The position numbers were made by a program, and so were the translations under genes. Under the pieces are notes generated by a model. It had not been told where the DNA came from. It searched no databases and worked only from the letters and a program-made list of their open reading frames with translations. A stretch of 48,356 nt of DNA. It comes from Chitinophagaceae bacterium. Lineage in GTDB: Bacteria; Bacteroidota; Bacteroidia; Chitinophagales; Chitinophagaceae. The stretch spans positions 1 to 48,356 of the forward strand of contig JADLCD010000169.1 in NCBI GenBank assembly GCA_020847395.1, read 5' to 3'. Shown here in pieces: positions 8,255 through 16,172 of the stretch (position 1 is its first letter; each line of letters opens with the position of its first letter).

Positions 8255-8719
8255 ATGGAACAAAAACCATCTCTCCAACCATCAGCCGCGTTTGTCGGTG
8301 CATCATGGTTCGCCCTTTTAACCGGCATAACTGCATACAATATCGGTCTCTGGAATGCCGATATGCAACTCAATGAAAAAGGTTATTATTTCACTGTATT
8401 AATGTTTGGCTTATTCTCTGCCATATCTGTGCAAAAAGCTGTTCGCGATCAGATGGAAGGCATACCCGTTACCAATCTTTATTATGGTATAGCCTGGTTC
8501 ACTACAATCCTCAGCATCATACTGCTTACTGTTGGATTATGGAATGCGGATTTAACAAGAAGTGAAAAAGGGTTTTACGCCATGTCGTTTGTACTTAGTC
8601 TTTTTGCAGCGATAGCAGTACAAAAAAACACAAGAGATACTAAAGCAAATAAAACAGAAGAAATAAATAACAAGTCTAATATAACAGAGATAACAGCGCA
8701 TTATACGCAGAAGTCATAA
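8255..8719 (+). CDS. yiaA: YiaA-type inner membrane protein (tandem YiaAB two-helix domains)
   Basis: A 154-residue membrane protein made of two copies of the YiaAB two-helix domain. Repeat one is about residues 10-65 and repeat two about 75-128. Each has two membrane helices with the shared pattern GLWNAD....EKGYYF or EKGFYA, followed by A(I)SVQK or A(I)AVQK and RD. The C-terminal about 30 residues are polar. E. coli YiaA has the same arrangement; its molecular role is unknown, though links to envelope stress have been suggested. Here it lies directly downstream of a Crp/Fnr gene and behind a matching palindromic operator, so expression is probably conditional. Confidence 0.9.
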   Translation: MEQKPSLQPSAAFVGASWFALLTGITAYNIGLWNADMQLNEKGYYFTVLMFGLFSAISVQKAVRDQMEGIPVTNLYYGIAWFTTILSIILLTVGLWNADLTRSEKGFYAMSFVLSLFAAIAVQKNTRDTKANKTEEINNKSNITEITAHYTQKS

Positions 8720-8724
8720 TTTTT

Positions 8725-8797
8725 ATTCACCACATAGTATTTCTTACTTATGTTATGTTCTCCTTTGTTGCTATGATACTATGTGGTGAATATTTTT
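8725..8797. terminator. Bidirectional terminator between convergent yiaA and helicase genes
   Basis: ATTCACCACATAGTAT (8725-8740) and its perfect reverse complement (8776-8791) form a 16-bp stem around a 35-nt loop, with T-runs on both outer sides (TTTTT after the second arm; AAAA before the first on the opposite strand). It sits exactly between two convergent genes. Confidence 0.75.
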
Positions 8798-10124
8798 ACC
8801 TGGCTACATCAATCTTCACCTTTTTATTCTTGATTTTTTCATCTTTTATTAAATGTAACGCATGGCTCGCTTTTGTTTTGCGAACAGCTACAAAGGAGAA
8901 AAAATCTTTCACATCAATCAACCCGATATCTTCTTTTTTCAACTCCCCTTTTTGCGTCAGAAATCCAACTATATCAACCTTATTCACTTTATCCTTTTTG
9001 CCCGCGCCTATAAAAATGGTGATCCATTTTGGTTTTTCAGGCAACTCATCTTTTTCAGGTAATATTATTTCTTCTGCTTCGGTGGAGATATATTCGGGCA
9101 ATTTTTCATCGGGTGCTAAAATAATAATGGCTGTACCACTGGCATCCATACGGGCCGTTCTGCCATTGCGGTGTATAAAACTATCTTCTGTATGCGGAAT
9201 ATGATAATGAATAATATACCTGATGTTGGGAATGTCTAACCCTCTTGCTGCAAGATCGGTTGTTACCAGTATATTCACGCTCCCATTACGGAATTTGCTG
9301 AGCGCGGCATCTCTTTCTTTCTGCTCCATAGCGCCATGATAAAAAACATTGGTAATGCCTTTTTCTTTTATAAGATTGCTGGTACGCTCAACGGCTTCGC
9401 GGTGATTGCAAAACACAATAGTTGACCGATCACCTAAAAAACAAATCAGTTTAAAAAGCGTATCCACTTTATCATTAATCGGGCTTAACACTATTTTAAA
9501 GGCAAGCTTTTCCGCAGGCGGAGCATCATTAGTAAGGAAATTAAGTTTAACAGGATGTGACAACCCGATGAATTGCGGAATATCTTCAAGATCGGTAGCG
9601 GAGGTAAGTATGCGTTTTTTTATATTGGGTAGAGATTGAATAATAAAATCCATTTCTTCCTGGAAACCAAGTTCAAGCGATTTATCAAATTCATCCAGCA
9701 CAATGGTTTCAATAGTATCTACAGTAATGTTTCCTCTCCTTATATGATCACCCAACCTGCCAGGTGTACCGATTAATAAAGCAGGTGGTTCAATTAAATT
9801 GTTTTCTTCTGTTTCTCTTTTATGACCGCCATAGCAACAGGTAACTTTAAAATCGGTAGTCAGCTTTTTAAATACCAGTTCAATTTGCTGCGCCAGCTCT
9901 CTTGAGGGCGTTACAATAAGCGCCTGTGTTTTTTTAACAGATGGATCAAGATCATGCAATACAGGCAATAAAAAAGCGATTGTTTTTCCAGAGCCGGTAG
10001 GAGAAAGTAAAATAGTATTAGCGTTTCCGGTTATGGCTTCAAAAGCGGCAACCTGCATATCATTCAATGCCTTAATTTTCAGCCGCGATAATATCTTTTC
10101 TAAAGAAGTATTATTGATGTTCAT
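8796..10124 (-). CDS. DEAD-box ATP-dependent RNA helicase, DbpA-like
   Basis: A 442-residue helicase with two RecA domains and a C-terminal RNA-binding domain of the DbpA type (about 370-442). Visible motifs are the Q-motif region (LNDMQ), Walker A SPTGSGKT (41-48), PSRELA (Ia), GTPGR (Ib), motif II DEFD (144-147) in place of DEAD, TSAT (III), and HRNGRTARM where most family members have HRIGRTGR (VI). DbpA proteins act on 23S rRNA during large-subunit assembly. The DEFD variant keeps the metal-binding Asp/Glu, so activity is plausible. A TACTTTTG box ends 5 nt before the ATG. It is downstream of the Uma2 gene on the same strand but seems to have its own promoter. Confidence 0.9.
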   Translation of the reverse strand: MNINNTSLEKILSRLKIKALNDMQVAAFEAITGNANTILLSPTGSGKTIAFLLPVLHDLDPSVKKTQALIVTPSRELAQQIELVFKKLTTDFKVTCCYGGHKRETEENNLIEPPALLIGTPGRLGDHIRRGNITVDTIETIVLDEFDKSLELGFQEEMDFIIQSLPNIKKRILTSATDLEDIPQFIGLSHPVKLNFLTNDAPPAEKLAFKIVLSPINDKVDTLFKLICFLGDRSTIVFCNHREAVERTSNLIKEKGITNVFYHGAMEQKERDAALSKFRNGSVNILVTTDLAARGLDIPNIRYIIHYHIPHTEDSFIHRNGRTARMDASGTAIIILAPDEKLPEYISTEAEEIILPEKDELPEKPKWITIFIGAGKKDKVNKVDIVGFLTQKGELKKEDIGLIDVKDFFSFVAVRKTKASHALHLIKDEKIKNKKVKIDVAR

Positions 10125-10129
10125 TAAGG

Positions 10130-10137
10130 CAAAAGTA
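10130..10137 (-). promoter_or_regulatory. -7 promoter box TACTTTTG for the helicase
   Basis: Read on the minus strand, TACTTTTG matches TAnnTTTG exactly and ends 5 nt before the helicase ATG, which implies a leaderless or nearly leaderless transcript. No -33 TTG at the right spacing was found. Confidence 0.5.
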
Positions 10138-10180
10138 AGGAAAGGGAAGATGTATAGCTATCTGCATTGATTGGCTTTGG

Positions 10181-10774
10181 CTAATCTCTCCATTGAACGC
10201 TACTGTATATATCAGCCACTGAGATTTTTTCGTCAATGGTTTTTATATAAATCATTTCTTCTGCTGACTTATATTCCTCCAACTCCCAGTGCCCGGCCTC
10301 ATTTAACCGAAATATTTCAATATGTATACTTTCGGAATCAACCAGTATATATTCTTTCAGTGTGGGTATATCGCGGTATAGCTTAAATTTTTCACCGCGG
10401 TCGTAATTTTTTGTTGCTGGAGAAAGTATTTCAATAATTACCGCCGGGTTTAAAATATTCCAGTTGTCATTATCCAGGGTTTCCGGGTCGCCACAAATAA
10501 TGGAAATATCCGGGTAGGTAAAAAGTGTCTTGGCTTTTATGTGTATACGCTGGTCGCTGTTAAACGGACGGCATTTCTTACCTTTTAACTTATTCCCTAA
10601 TTCAACCAGCATATTTATGGAGATTGTATTATGGGGTATCTTGGGACCAGACATAGCAAATACCTCACCCCTGTAATATTCATGCTTTTCAGTAGCAGCT
10701 TCTTCCATTGCAAGATATTCTTCAATGGTAAATTTTTTTTTGCCGTAAGCTATAGCCGGCTCTCTTACTTCCAT
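10181..10774 (-). CDS. Uma2 family protein (PD-(D/E)XK nuclease fold, DUF820)
   Basis: A 197-residue Uma2-family protein. Typical family segments are visible: [10 protein letters not shown] near the N-terminus, [23 protein letters not shown] (strand with the first acidic residue), [22 protein letters not shown] (the ExK-type core) and EYILVD. The fold is that of restriction-like nucleases; the family is very abundant in cyanobacteria and frequent in Bacteroidota, often as many paralogues, and its biological role is unknown. It is not accompanied by any toxin-antitoxin or restriction partner here. It is 31 nt downstream of the small membrane protein gene and may share its transcript. Confidence 0.9.
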   Translation of the reverse strand: MEVREPAIAYGKKKFTIEEYLAMEEAATEKHEYYRGEVFAMSGPKIPHNTISINMLVELGNKLKGKKCRPFNSDQRIHIKAKTLFTYPDISIICGDPETLDNDNWNILNPAVIIEILSPATKNYDRGEKFKLYRDIPTLKEYILVDSESIHIEIFRLNEAGHWELEEYKSAEEMIYIKTIDEKISVADIYSSVQWRD

Positions 10775-10805
10775 ACATTGAAAATACGATTATTTGGCCA
10801 GGTTT

Positions 10806-11129
10806 TTAACCTTTGGAAGCGATAAGTAAAGCCTGCTCAATATTGTTTCTATCCTCAACGCTTAAATATTGCTTTGCTATCCTGTTTTCAGGAGATTTGT
10901 CGAATGTATATAATACCAGTAAAAATATCCATTCCAATGGTTTCATCAATATATATACTGTATCAGAAATCCATTTGATACTAAAGATGAAAATGGCAAA
11001 AATCTCGAAAAAGGTAAAAAAGGTTTTATTAGTTAAGAGCTTTGACCGAAATAAGAAATAAAAAAAATTAAATACTATGCATGACAAATAGGTAACAAAG
11101 AATATTATTATTAAATAATAGATCTCCAT
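10806..11129 (-). CDS. Small membrane protein, unknown
   Basis: A 107-residue protein I do not recognise. It is strongly hydrophobic, with likely membrane segments at about 3-27, 38-56 and 60-78, and a polar C-terminal helix (about 80-107, SPENRIAKQYLSVEDRNNIEQ). AT-rich coding use and Phe/Ile richness fit a membrane protein. The gene lies between the Tat-exported oxidoreductase (52 nt upstream) and the Uma2 gene on the same strand. The reading frame is free of competing longer ORFs, but no family evidence supports it. Confidence 0.55.
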   Translation of the reverse strand: MEIYYLIIIFFVTYLSCIVFNFFYFLFRSKLLTNKTFFTFFEIFAIFIFSIKWISDTVYILMKPLEWIFLLVLYTFDKSPENRIAKQYLSVEDRNNIEQALLIASKG

Positions 11130-11181
11130 TTAAATTTATTTTTGATGCCTCTGTTGTAAAAAATATTTTCTATTTAAAACC

Positions 11182-12540
11182 TCACACCATCGGGTGCACC
11201 CACGGCCCCCTGTATTCCCTCTTCAACAATGTAGTAGCTTCAGGATCGCCGGTAATTTCTTTTTTAACCGGGTCATAGCTCAGCGCTCTTCCTAATTTCA
11301 TGGAAAGGTTGGCAATAATGCAACTGGCTGTTGATATATGTCCCTGTTCTATATCTGCAACTGGTCTTGTTTTATTATCTATGGCTTTTAAAAAATCAAG
11401 CATATGCAAACGCGTTGCCGGCGCGGCATTCAATTCTATATCAGGCTCATTCAAATCTTCAGGATATTTTTCTTTTTCATACACTACATCCATGTGTATT
11501 TTTTCTCCCTTGCCATTAGGAATAAAATCATATTTCATGGTGCTGCCGCACAGCGTGCCCTTCTCGCCATATAATTTAAAAGCCCAGGGATATTCCGGGT
11601 CAGCAGGCGTGCCCCAGCTGCGATGCTGCCAGATACATTCCAACTCGTCGTATTCAAATACGGCAGACTGTGTATCGGATATATTACTCTTACCAATTTT
11701 ATCTACATATATACCGCCGGAGGAACTAACACGTTTTGGCCAACCAAGTTGCAGCATCCATCGCACGGTATCAAACATATGTATGCACATATCACCCATA
11801 ATACCATTACCATATTCCATAAATGTGCGCCACCAGCGAAGATGCGGCAATCCATCATATGCTCGCAACGGTGCGGGGCCTGTCCACATTTCATAATCAA
11901 AAAAATCAGGCACTGCCTGCACAGGCGGGTTACCATTATTGCGCATATGGTAATAGCAGCACATTTCTACATGTGATACTTTACCTAACAGTCCCGCATC
12001 AACGATGTTTTTCTTTGCTTCAATTAAATGCGGTGTGCTTTTTCTTTGTGTGCCTACCTGCACTACTTTATTATATTTTCTTGCCGCTGCAACCATCGCC
12101 TCGCCTTCCATCACATCAACACTTATAGGCTTTTGCACATATACGTGTGCGCCTGCCTGTAATGCAGTAATGGTATGCAATGCGTGCCAGTGGTCGGGCG
12201 AACCCACCAAAACAATATCCGGTTTTTGCTCAGATAACAATTTGCGAAAATCACCATACATAGCGGGCTTTTTATGGCTTGTCTGCCGCTGGCTGACCAT
12301 TTCAGTAGCTCTTTCCAGCTGATGCCTGTCGGGATCGCAAAGACCAACTACATCTACCGGCGCAACCTGTATCAACCGGAACAAATCGCTTTTGCCATAC
12401 CAGCCCGTACCAATCAGCGCTACACGCCTTGCAGGGGCTGTACTGAAAAAATCCATACCATTTGCTTTAAGTGAAGCAAGTGCAAGTGCTGCGGAAGTTC
12501 CGCGGATGAACTGGCGGCGATTGATATTATATTGGCTCAT
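11182..12540 (-). CDS. Tat-exported Gfo/Idh/MocA family oxidoreductase
   Basis: A 452-residue NAD(P)-dependent sugar oxidoreductase with a Tat signal peptide: NRRQFIRG at residues 7-14 followed by a hydrophobic Ala/Leu stretch. The Rossmann motif GTGWYGKSD follows at about 44-52, and the dinucleotide/substrate motif VQKPISVD takes the place of the usual EKP. The C-terminal Gfo-type alpha/beta domain begins near residue 170 and includes WWRTFMEYGNGIMGDMCIHMFD, which carries the family's usual G..D...H signature. Enzymes of this kind act on free or glycosidic sugars in the periplasm and are common in Bacteroidota glycan-use loci. No glycoside hydrolase is adjacent, so the substrate is unknown. 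Confidence 0.92.
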   Translation of the reverse strand: MSQYNINRRQFIRGTSAALALASLKANGMDFFSTAPARRVALIGTGWYGKSDLFRLIQVAPVDVVGLCDPDRHQLERATEMVSQRQTSHKKPAMYGDFRKLLSEQKPDIVLVGSPDHWHALHTITALQAGAHVYVQKPISVDVMEGEAMVAAARKYNKVVQVGTQRKSTPHLIEAKKNIVDAGLLGKVSHVEMCCYYHMRNNGNPPVQAVPDFFDYEMWTGPAPLRAYDGLPHLRWWRTFMEYGNGIMGDMCIHMFDTVRWMLQLGWPKRVSSSGGIYVDKIGKSNISDTQSAVFEYDELECIWQHRSWGTPADPEYPWAFKLYGEKGTLCGSTMKYDFIPNGKGEKIHMDVVYEKEKYPEDLNEPDIELNAAPATRLHMLDFLKAIDNKTRPVADIEQGHISTASCIIANLSMKLGRALSYDPVKKEITGDPEATTLLKREYRGPWVHPMV

Positions 12541-12723
12541 ATGGCAAAGTATTTATTTAAGCGTATTTTTAAAGATAGGAAGGTTTGAGGAAATGATATA
12601 GTGGAACGCAAGAAGGATTTATAAATAATAGTATCAAAATAGCGTACAGCGGAAACAGATCAATTGTAAATATTTCCTGTTCGTTTGGTAATTCCCGGGC
12701 AGCTTAAATTAACGTTCTCTTAG

Positions 12724-12755
12724 TTTTGTAGCTTATCAAATTTCGTGTAGGTTTG
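12724..12755 (+). promoter_or_regulatory. Full Bacteroidota promoter: TTTTG-N19-TAGGTTTG
   Basis: TTTTG at 12724-12728 and TAGGTTTG at 12748-12755 are separated by exactly 19 nt, matching the phylum consensus (-33 TTTG/TTG, -7 TAnnTTTG). The box ends 26 nt before the GT117 start codon. A further TAGTTTTG box overlaps the -33 element (12721-12728). Confidence 0.8.
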
Positions 12756-12781
12756 CCAATCTTATAAAAGACAGTACTAAT

Positions 12782-15700
12782 ATGAATTTCAACAGGATCA
12801 ACAACATCACTGGATGGATTGTTTGTGTTATAGCTTGTGCCGTATATATACTAACCGCTGAAGCAGGAGGTAGCCTTTGGGATTGCGGTGAGTTTGTGAG
12901 TAGTTGCTTTAAGCTGCAAATACCTCACCCGCCGGGTGCACCATTGTTTGTAATAATGGGCCGCATTTTTATAGTACTGTTTGGCGATAACCCTATGACT
13001 GCCGCAAAAGCAGTTAACGTAATGAGTGCATTGGCAGGCGGATTTACCAGCCTTTTTTTATTCTGGACTATTACACACTTTGCCCGGAAAATATATCAGA
13101 AAGCCACTAATGCTTTAACAGGTCAGCAGATATTTACTATTATGGTTGCAGGTGTTGTTGGCGCATTGGCCAGCACTTTCAGCGATTCATTATGGTATAG
13201 TGCGGTAGAAGGTGAAGTATATGCATCTTCTTCCTTCCTTACTGCATTGGTATTTTGGATGATACTAAAATGGGAGCATGCCGCCGATGAACCCGGTGCA
13301 GACAGGTGGATTGTTTTGATATTTTATGTTATAGGATTATCTATAGGTATACACCTCCTGAACCTGCTTACTATACCCGCCATTGTAATGGTGTATTATT
13401 TCAAAAGATACCATACTACCAAATGGGGTATATTCTGGGCGTTTATTATAGGCTGTGTTATTACAGGGTTTACGCAAAAGTTTGTGATACAGTATACTAT
13501 TACCGGCGCCGGTATATTTGACCGTTGGTTTGTAAACGGGCTGAATCTTCCTTTCTTCTCAGGCTTTACCACCTATTTTATTTTGCTTACTGCTGTTATT
13601 GTAATTGGTATACGCAAGGCAGATAAACTCATCAATAATTACACCGGGTTCGCTGTATGGCTTGCCGCGTTTATCTTCTTATTCGCTTTTCCGTTTATCA
13701 GTTCTGTACTTACATTTTTACTGTTTGTAGCGGGTACTGCTGCGGCTATTTATGCCTCTTATCATAACCGTAACAAAATACTTAACTTCTTAAAACTGGG
13801 CTTGTGGTGTTTTGCTTTTATGCTGATAGGGTACTCTACTTACCTTACTACTATGATACGTTCTGCAGCAAATCCCTCTGTAGATATGTATAATGTAGAT
13901 AACCCAATGAGCTTAACCGGTTACCTGGGTCGTGAGCAATACGGTGATTTTCCACTGATATACGGTCAAACATTTACAGCAGAAGTAAAGGGCATGCATA
14001 GTAAGGGTGTACGTTGGCAGAAAGGCGATAAAAAGTATATTAATATTGGTGAAGATATAGCGTATGAATATGAGCCGGAAGATATGATGTTCCTTCCGCG
14101 TATCTGGGATGCGAGCAATGATCAGGGGCATGCTGATTATTATCGTAGCTGGCTCGGGCTTGATAAAGATGCCAAACCAACATATATCGACAATATACGT
14201 TGGGCAATTGGCTACCAGATTGGCTGGATGTATTTGCGGTATTTCGGCTGGAACTTTGTTGGCAAGCAAAATGATCTGCAGGGTTTGGGTAGTGTTAGAG
14301 ATGGTAACACTATAACAGGTATTTCATTTGTAGATAATGTTTTTTATGGCGACCAGAGCAAAATGCCCGACACGCTGAAAAAAAATAAGGCTAATAATAA
14401 GTTATTCGCGCTTCCATTAATACTGGGCCTGATTGGCATGTGGTACCAATACAAGCGCGACCAAAAAGATTTTCTTGTAGCATTCCTGCTTTTCTTCTTC
14501 ACGGGTTTTGCCATTGTATTTTACCTGAATGCCGCAGGTCCGCAGCCACGTGAACGTGATTATGCTTATGCCGGTTCATACTATGCCTTTGCAATATGGA
14601 TTGGGCTTGGTGTAATGATGGTGAAGGAATGGTTTGAGAAAGTAATGAGCAGCCAACTGGCTGGTTATGCAGCAGCAGCGATCTGTACTTTAGCCGTTCC
14701 TGTTATTATGGGTTTCCAGGAATGGGATGATCACGACAGAAGTAAAAAAACGCTGGCACCTGATTTGGCAAAAGATTATCTTGAAAGCTGTGCACCCAAC
14801 GCCATATTGTTTACGTTTGGCGATAATGATACTTACCCGTTATGGTTTGCCCAGGAAGTGGAAGGTGTACGTAAAGATATAAGGGTAATAAACTACAGCC
14901 TTCTCGGCATTGACTGGTATATTAATGAGCTTCGTTACAAAATAAATGATAGCGACCCGGTTGATATGCTTTGGGGTGCCGACAAAACAGAAGGAGATAA
15001 ACGCAACGTGGTTTATTTCAATGCAAATCCTAATATCCCCCAAAACCAATATGTATATCTCGACCAGGTGCTTACGCAGGTTATTGGCAGCGAAGATCCT
15101 GCATACATGGTTAGTTCCGGCGCAGGTAATACGTTCAATACTTTTCCTGTTCGTAAGTTCAGCGTGCCTGTTGATACCGCACTGGTTCGTAAAAATGGTA
15201 CGGTAAATCCTGATGATATTGTGGTAAGTGAATTACGTTTTGATTTATCACCCAATAAAAACGTGTTAATGAAAAACGATCTTGCTGTATTAAATATAAT
15301 AGCGGCAAATAAATGGAAACGTCCTATATATTTTACAGCTCCATTCGGTTCATTAGGTTTTTCTCAATATTTGAGGGCAGATGGGTTGAGCTACCGTCTT
15401 GTTCCTGTGCAGCCTAAGCCAAGAACATCAATGAATGATGGTAATGTGAATGATGAAGCGGCATATAAAAATATGACGGAAAAGTTTGCCTTTGGTAATG
15501 CCGGCACACCGGGTGTATATTTTGATGAAGAGAATCGCCGTCACCTGTTAACCATACGCCAGGCTTATGCCAGCGCAGCGCAGAGTATGGCAAATGATGG
15601 CAGAAAAGAAAATGCCAGGAAATTGCTTGATAAGGTTGACAAAGGCATTGATACCAACAATATGCCATACGGATTGGTAAGCAGAGATAACCAGCAGAAC

Positions 15701-16066
15701 GTAGTGAGTCTTTCAATGGCGGAAGCTGCATATACTGCAGACTATAAGACTTTGGGAGATAAAATTATGCAGGCTGTAAAAAAAGATATTGAGCAGCAGA
15801 TCAATTATTACGCGGCTTTGGGTAATATGTCGGTACAGGAATTGATGCAGAATATGCAGAACCCTGATGCGATGAATAATAAGCAGCGTGGTTTATATAG
15901 CGAGATTGAGCGTACTTTCCAAATACAGAGTTACATGGGTTATATAGAAAGCAAACACAATCCGGCTGTAACTAATCCTAACACGGAAACACCGGGTGTG
16001 ATTAAAACAGAAAGCCCCGCAGCAGGAAAGGATTCATCTCCCAGGGCAGACAGTACAAATAAATAG
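12782..16066 (+). CDS. DUF2723 / GT117 family membrane glycosyltransferase
   Basis: A 1094-residue polytopic membrane protein of the DUF2723 family, related to human TMEM260 (a protein O-mannosyltransferase) and classed as glycosyltransferase family 117. Membrane helices fill about residues 10-370, with an early loop DCGEFVSSCFKLQIPHPPGAP that holds the acidic catalytic-type motif (WDCGEF) conserved in the family. More helices lie at about 545-690. The remaining 400 residues are soluble and probably periplasmic, including an FTFGDNDTYPLWFAQ segment that is highly conserved in Bacteroidota members. The last about 45 residues are Pro/Asn/Thr-rich. The likely role is transfer of a lipid-linked sugar to exported protein, consistent with the general O-glycosylation of this phylum; the donor is not known from sequence. 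Confidence 0.9.
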   Translation: MNFNRINNITGWIVCVIACAVYILTAEAGGSLWDCGEFVSSCFKLQIPHPPGAPLFVIMGRIFIVLFGDNPMTAAKAVNVMSALAGGFTSLFLFWTITHFARKIYQKATNALTGQQIFTIMVAGVVGALASTFSDSLWYSAVEGEVYASSSFLTALVFWMILKWEHAADEPGADRWIVLIFYVIGLSIGIHLLNLLTIPAIVMVYYFKRYHTTKWGIFWAFIIGCVITGFTQKFVIQYTITGAGIFDRWFVNGLNLPFFSGFTTYFILLTAVIVIGIRKADKLINNYTGFAVWLAAFIFLFAFPFISSVLTFLLFVAGTAAAIYASYHNRNKILNFLKLGLWCFAFMLIGYSTYLTTMIRSAANPSVDMYNVDNPMSLTGYLGREQYGDFPLIYGQTFTAEVKGMHSKGVRWQKGDKKYINIGEDIAYEYEPEDMMFLPRIWDASNDQGHADYYRSWLGLDKDAKPTYIDNIRWAIGYQIGWMYLRYFGWNFVGKQNDLQGLGSVRDGNTITGISFVDNVFYGDQSKMPDTLKKNKANNKLFALPLILGLIGMWYQYKRDQKDFLVAFLLFFFTGFAIVFYLNAAGPQPRERDYAYAGSYYAFAIWIGLGVMMVKEWFEKVMSSQLAGYAAAAICTLAVPVIMGFQEWDDHDRSKKTLAPDLAKDYLESCAPNAILFTFGDNDTYPLWFAQEVEGVRKDIRVINYSLLGIDWYINELRYKINDSDPVDMLWGADKTEGDKRNVVYFNANPNIPQNQYVYLDQVLTQVIGSEDPAYMVSSGAGNTFNTFPVRKFSVPVDTALVRKNGTVNPDDIVVSELRFDLSPNKNVLMKNDLAVLNIIAANKWKRPIYFTAPFGSLGFSQYLRADGLSYRLVPVQPKPRTSMNDGNVNDEAAYKNMTEKFAFGNAGTPGVYFDEENRRHLLTIRQAYASAAQSMANDGRKENARKLLDKVDKGIDTNNMPYGLVSRDNQQNVVSLSMAEAAYTADYKTLGDKIMQAVKKDIEQQINYYAALGNMSVQELMQNMQNPDAMNNKQRGLYSEIERTFQIQSYMGYIESKHNPAVTNPNTETPGVIKTESPAAGKDSSPRADSTNK

Positions 16067-16085
16067 GAAACCAAGTATATTTTTG

Positions 16086-16127
16086 AGACGACAGGCGATT
16101 GAAGTGAGCACCTCACGTCTGTCGTCT
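16086..16127. repeat. Nested inverted repeat between GT117 and ABC-F genes
   Basis: Outer arms AGACGACAG (16086-16094) and CTGTCGTCT (16119-16127) are perfect complements, and inside them GTGAG and CTCAC (16104-16108, 16112-16116) form a second stem. No T-run follows, so a REP-like element is more likely than a terminator. Confidence 0.6.
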
Positions 16128-16172
16128 GTATTTTCACAATAAAATATCACATACACAACAATATCGGAAATT

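Noticed and set aside
8755-9204. Plus-strand ORF of 149 codons
   Set aside because: It runs antisense through the helicase gene and begins within the terminator stem.
10181-11129. Uma2 and the small membrane protein as a toxin-antitoxin or defence pair
   Set aside because: Uma2 proteins are not established toxins and the membrane protein shows no toxin or antitoxin features; only adjacency supports it.
11300-11896. Plus-strand ORF of 198 codons
   Set aside because: Antisense shadow of the Tat-exported oxidoreductase.
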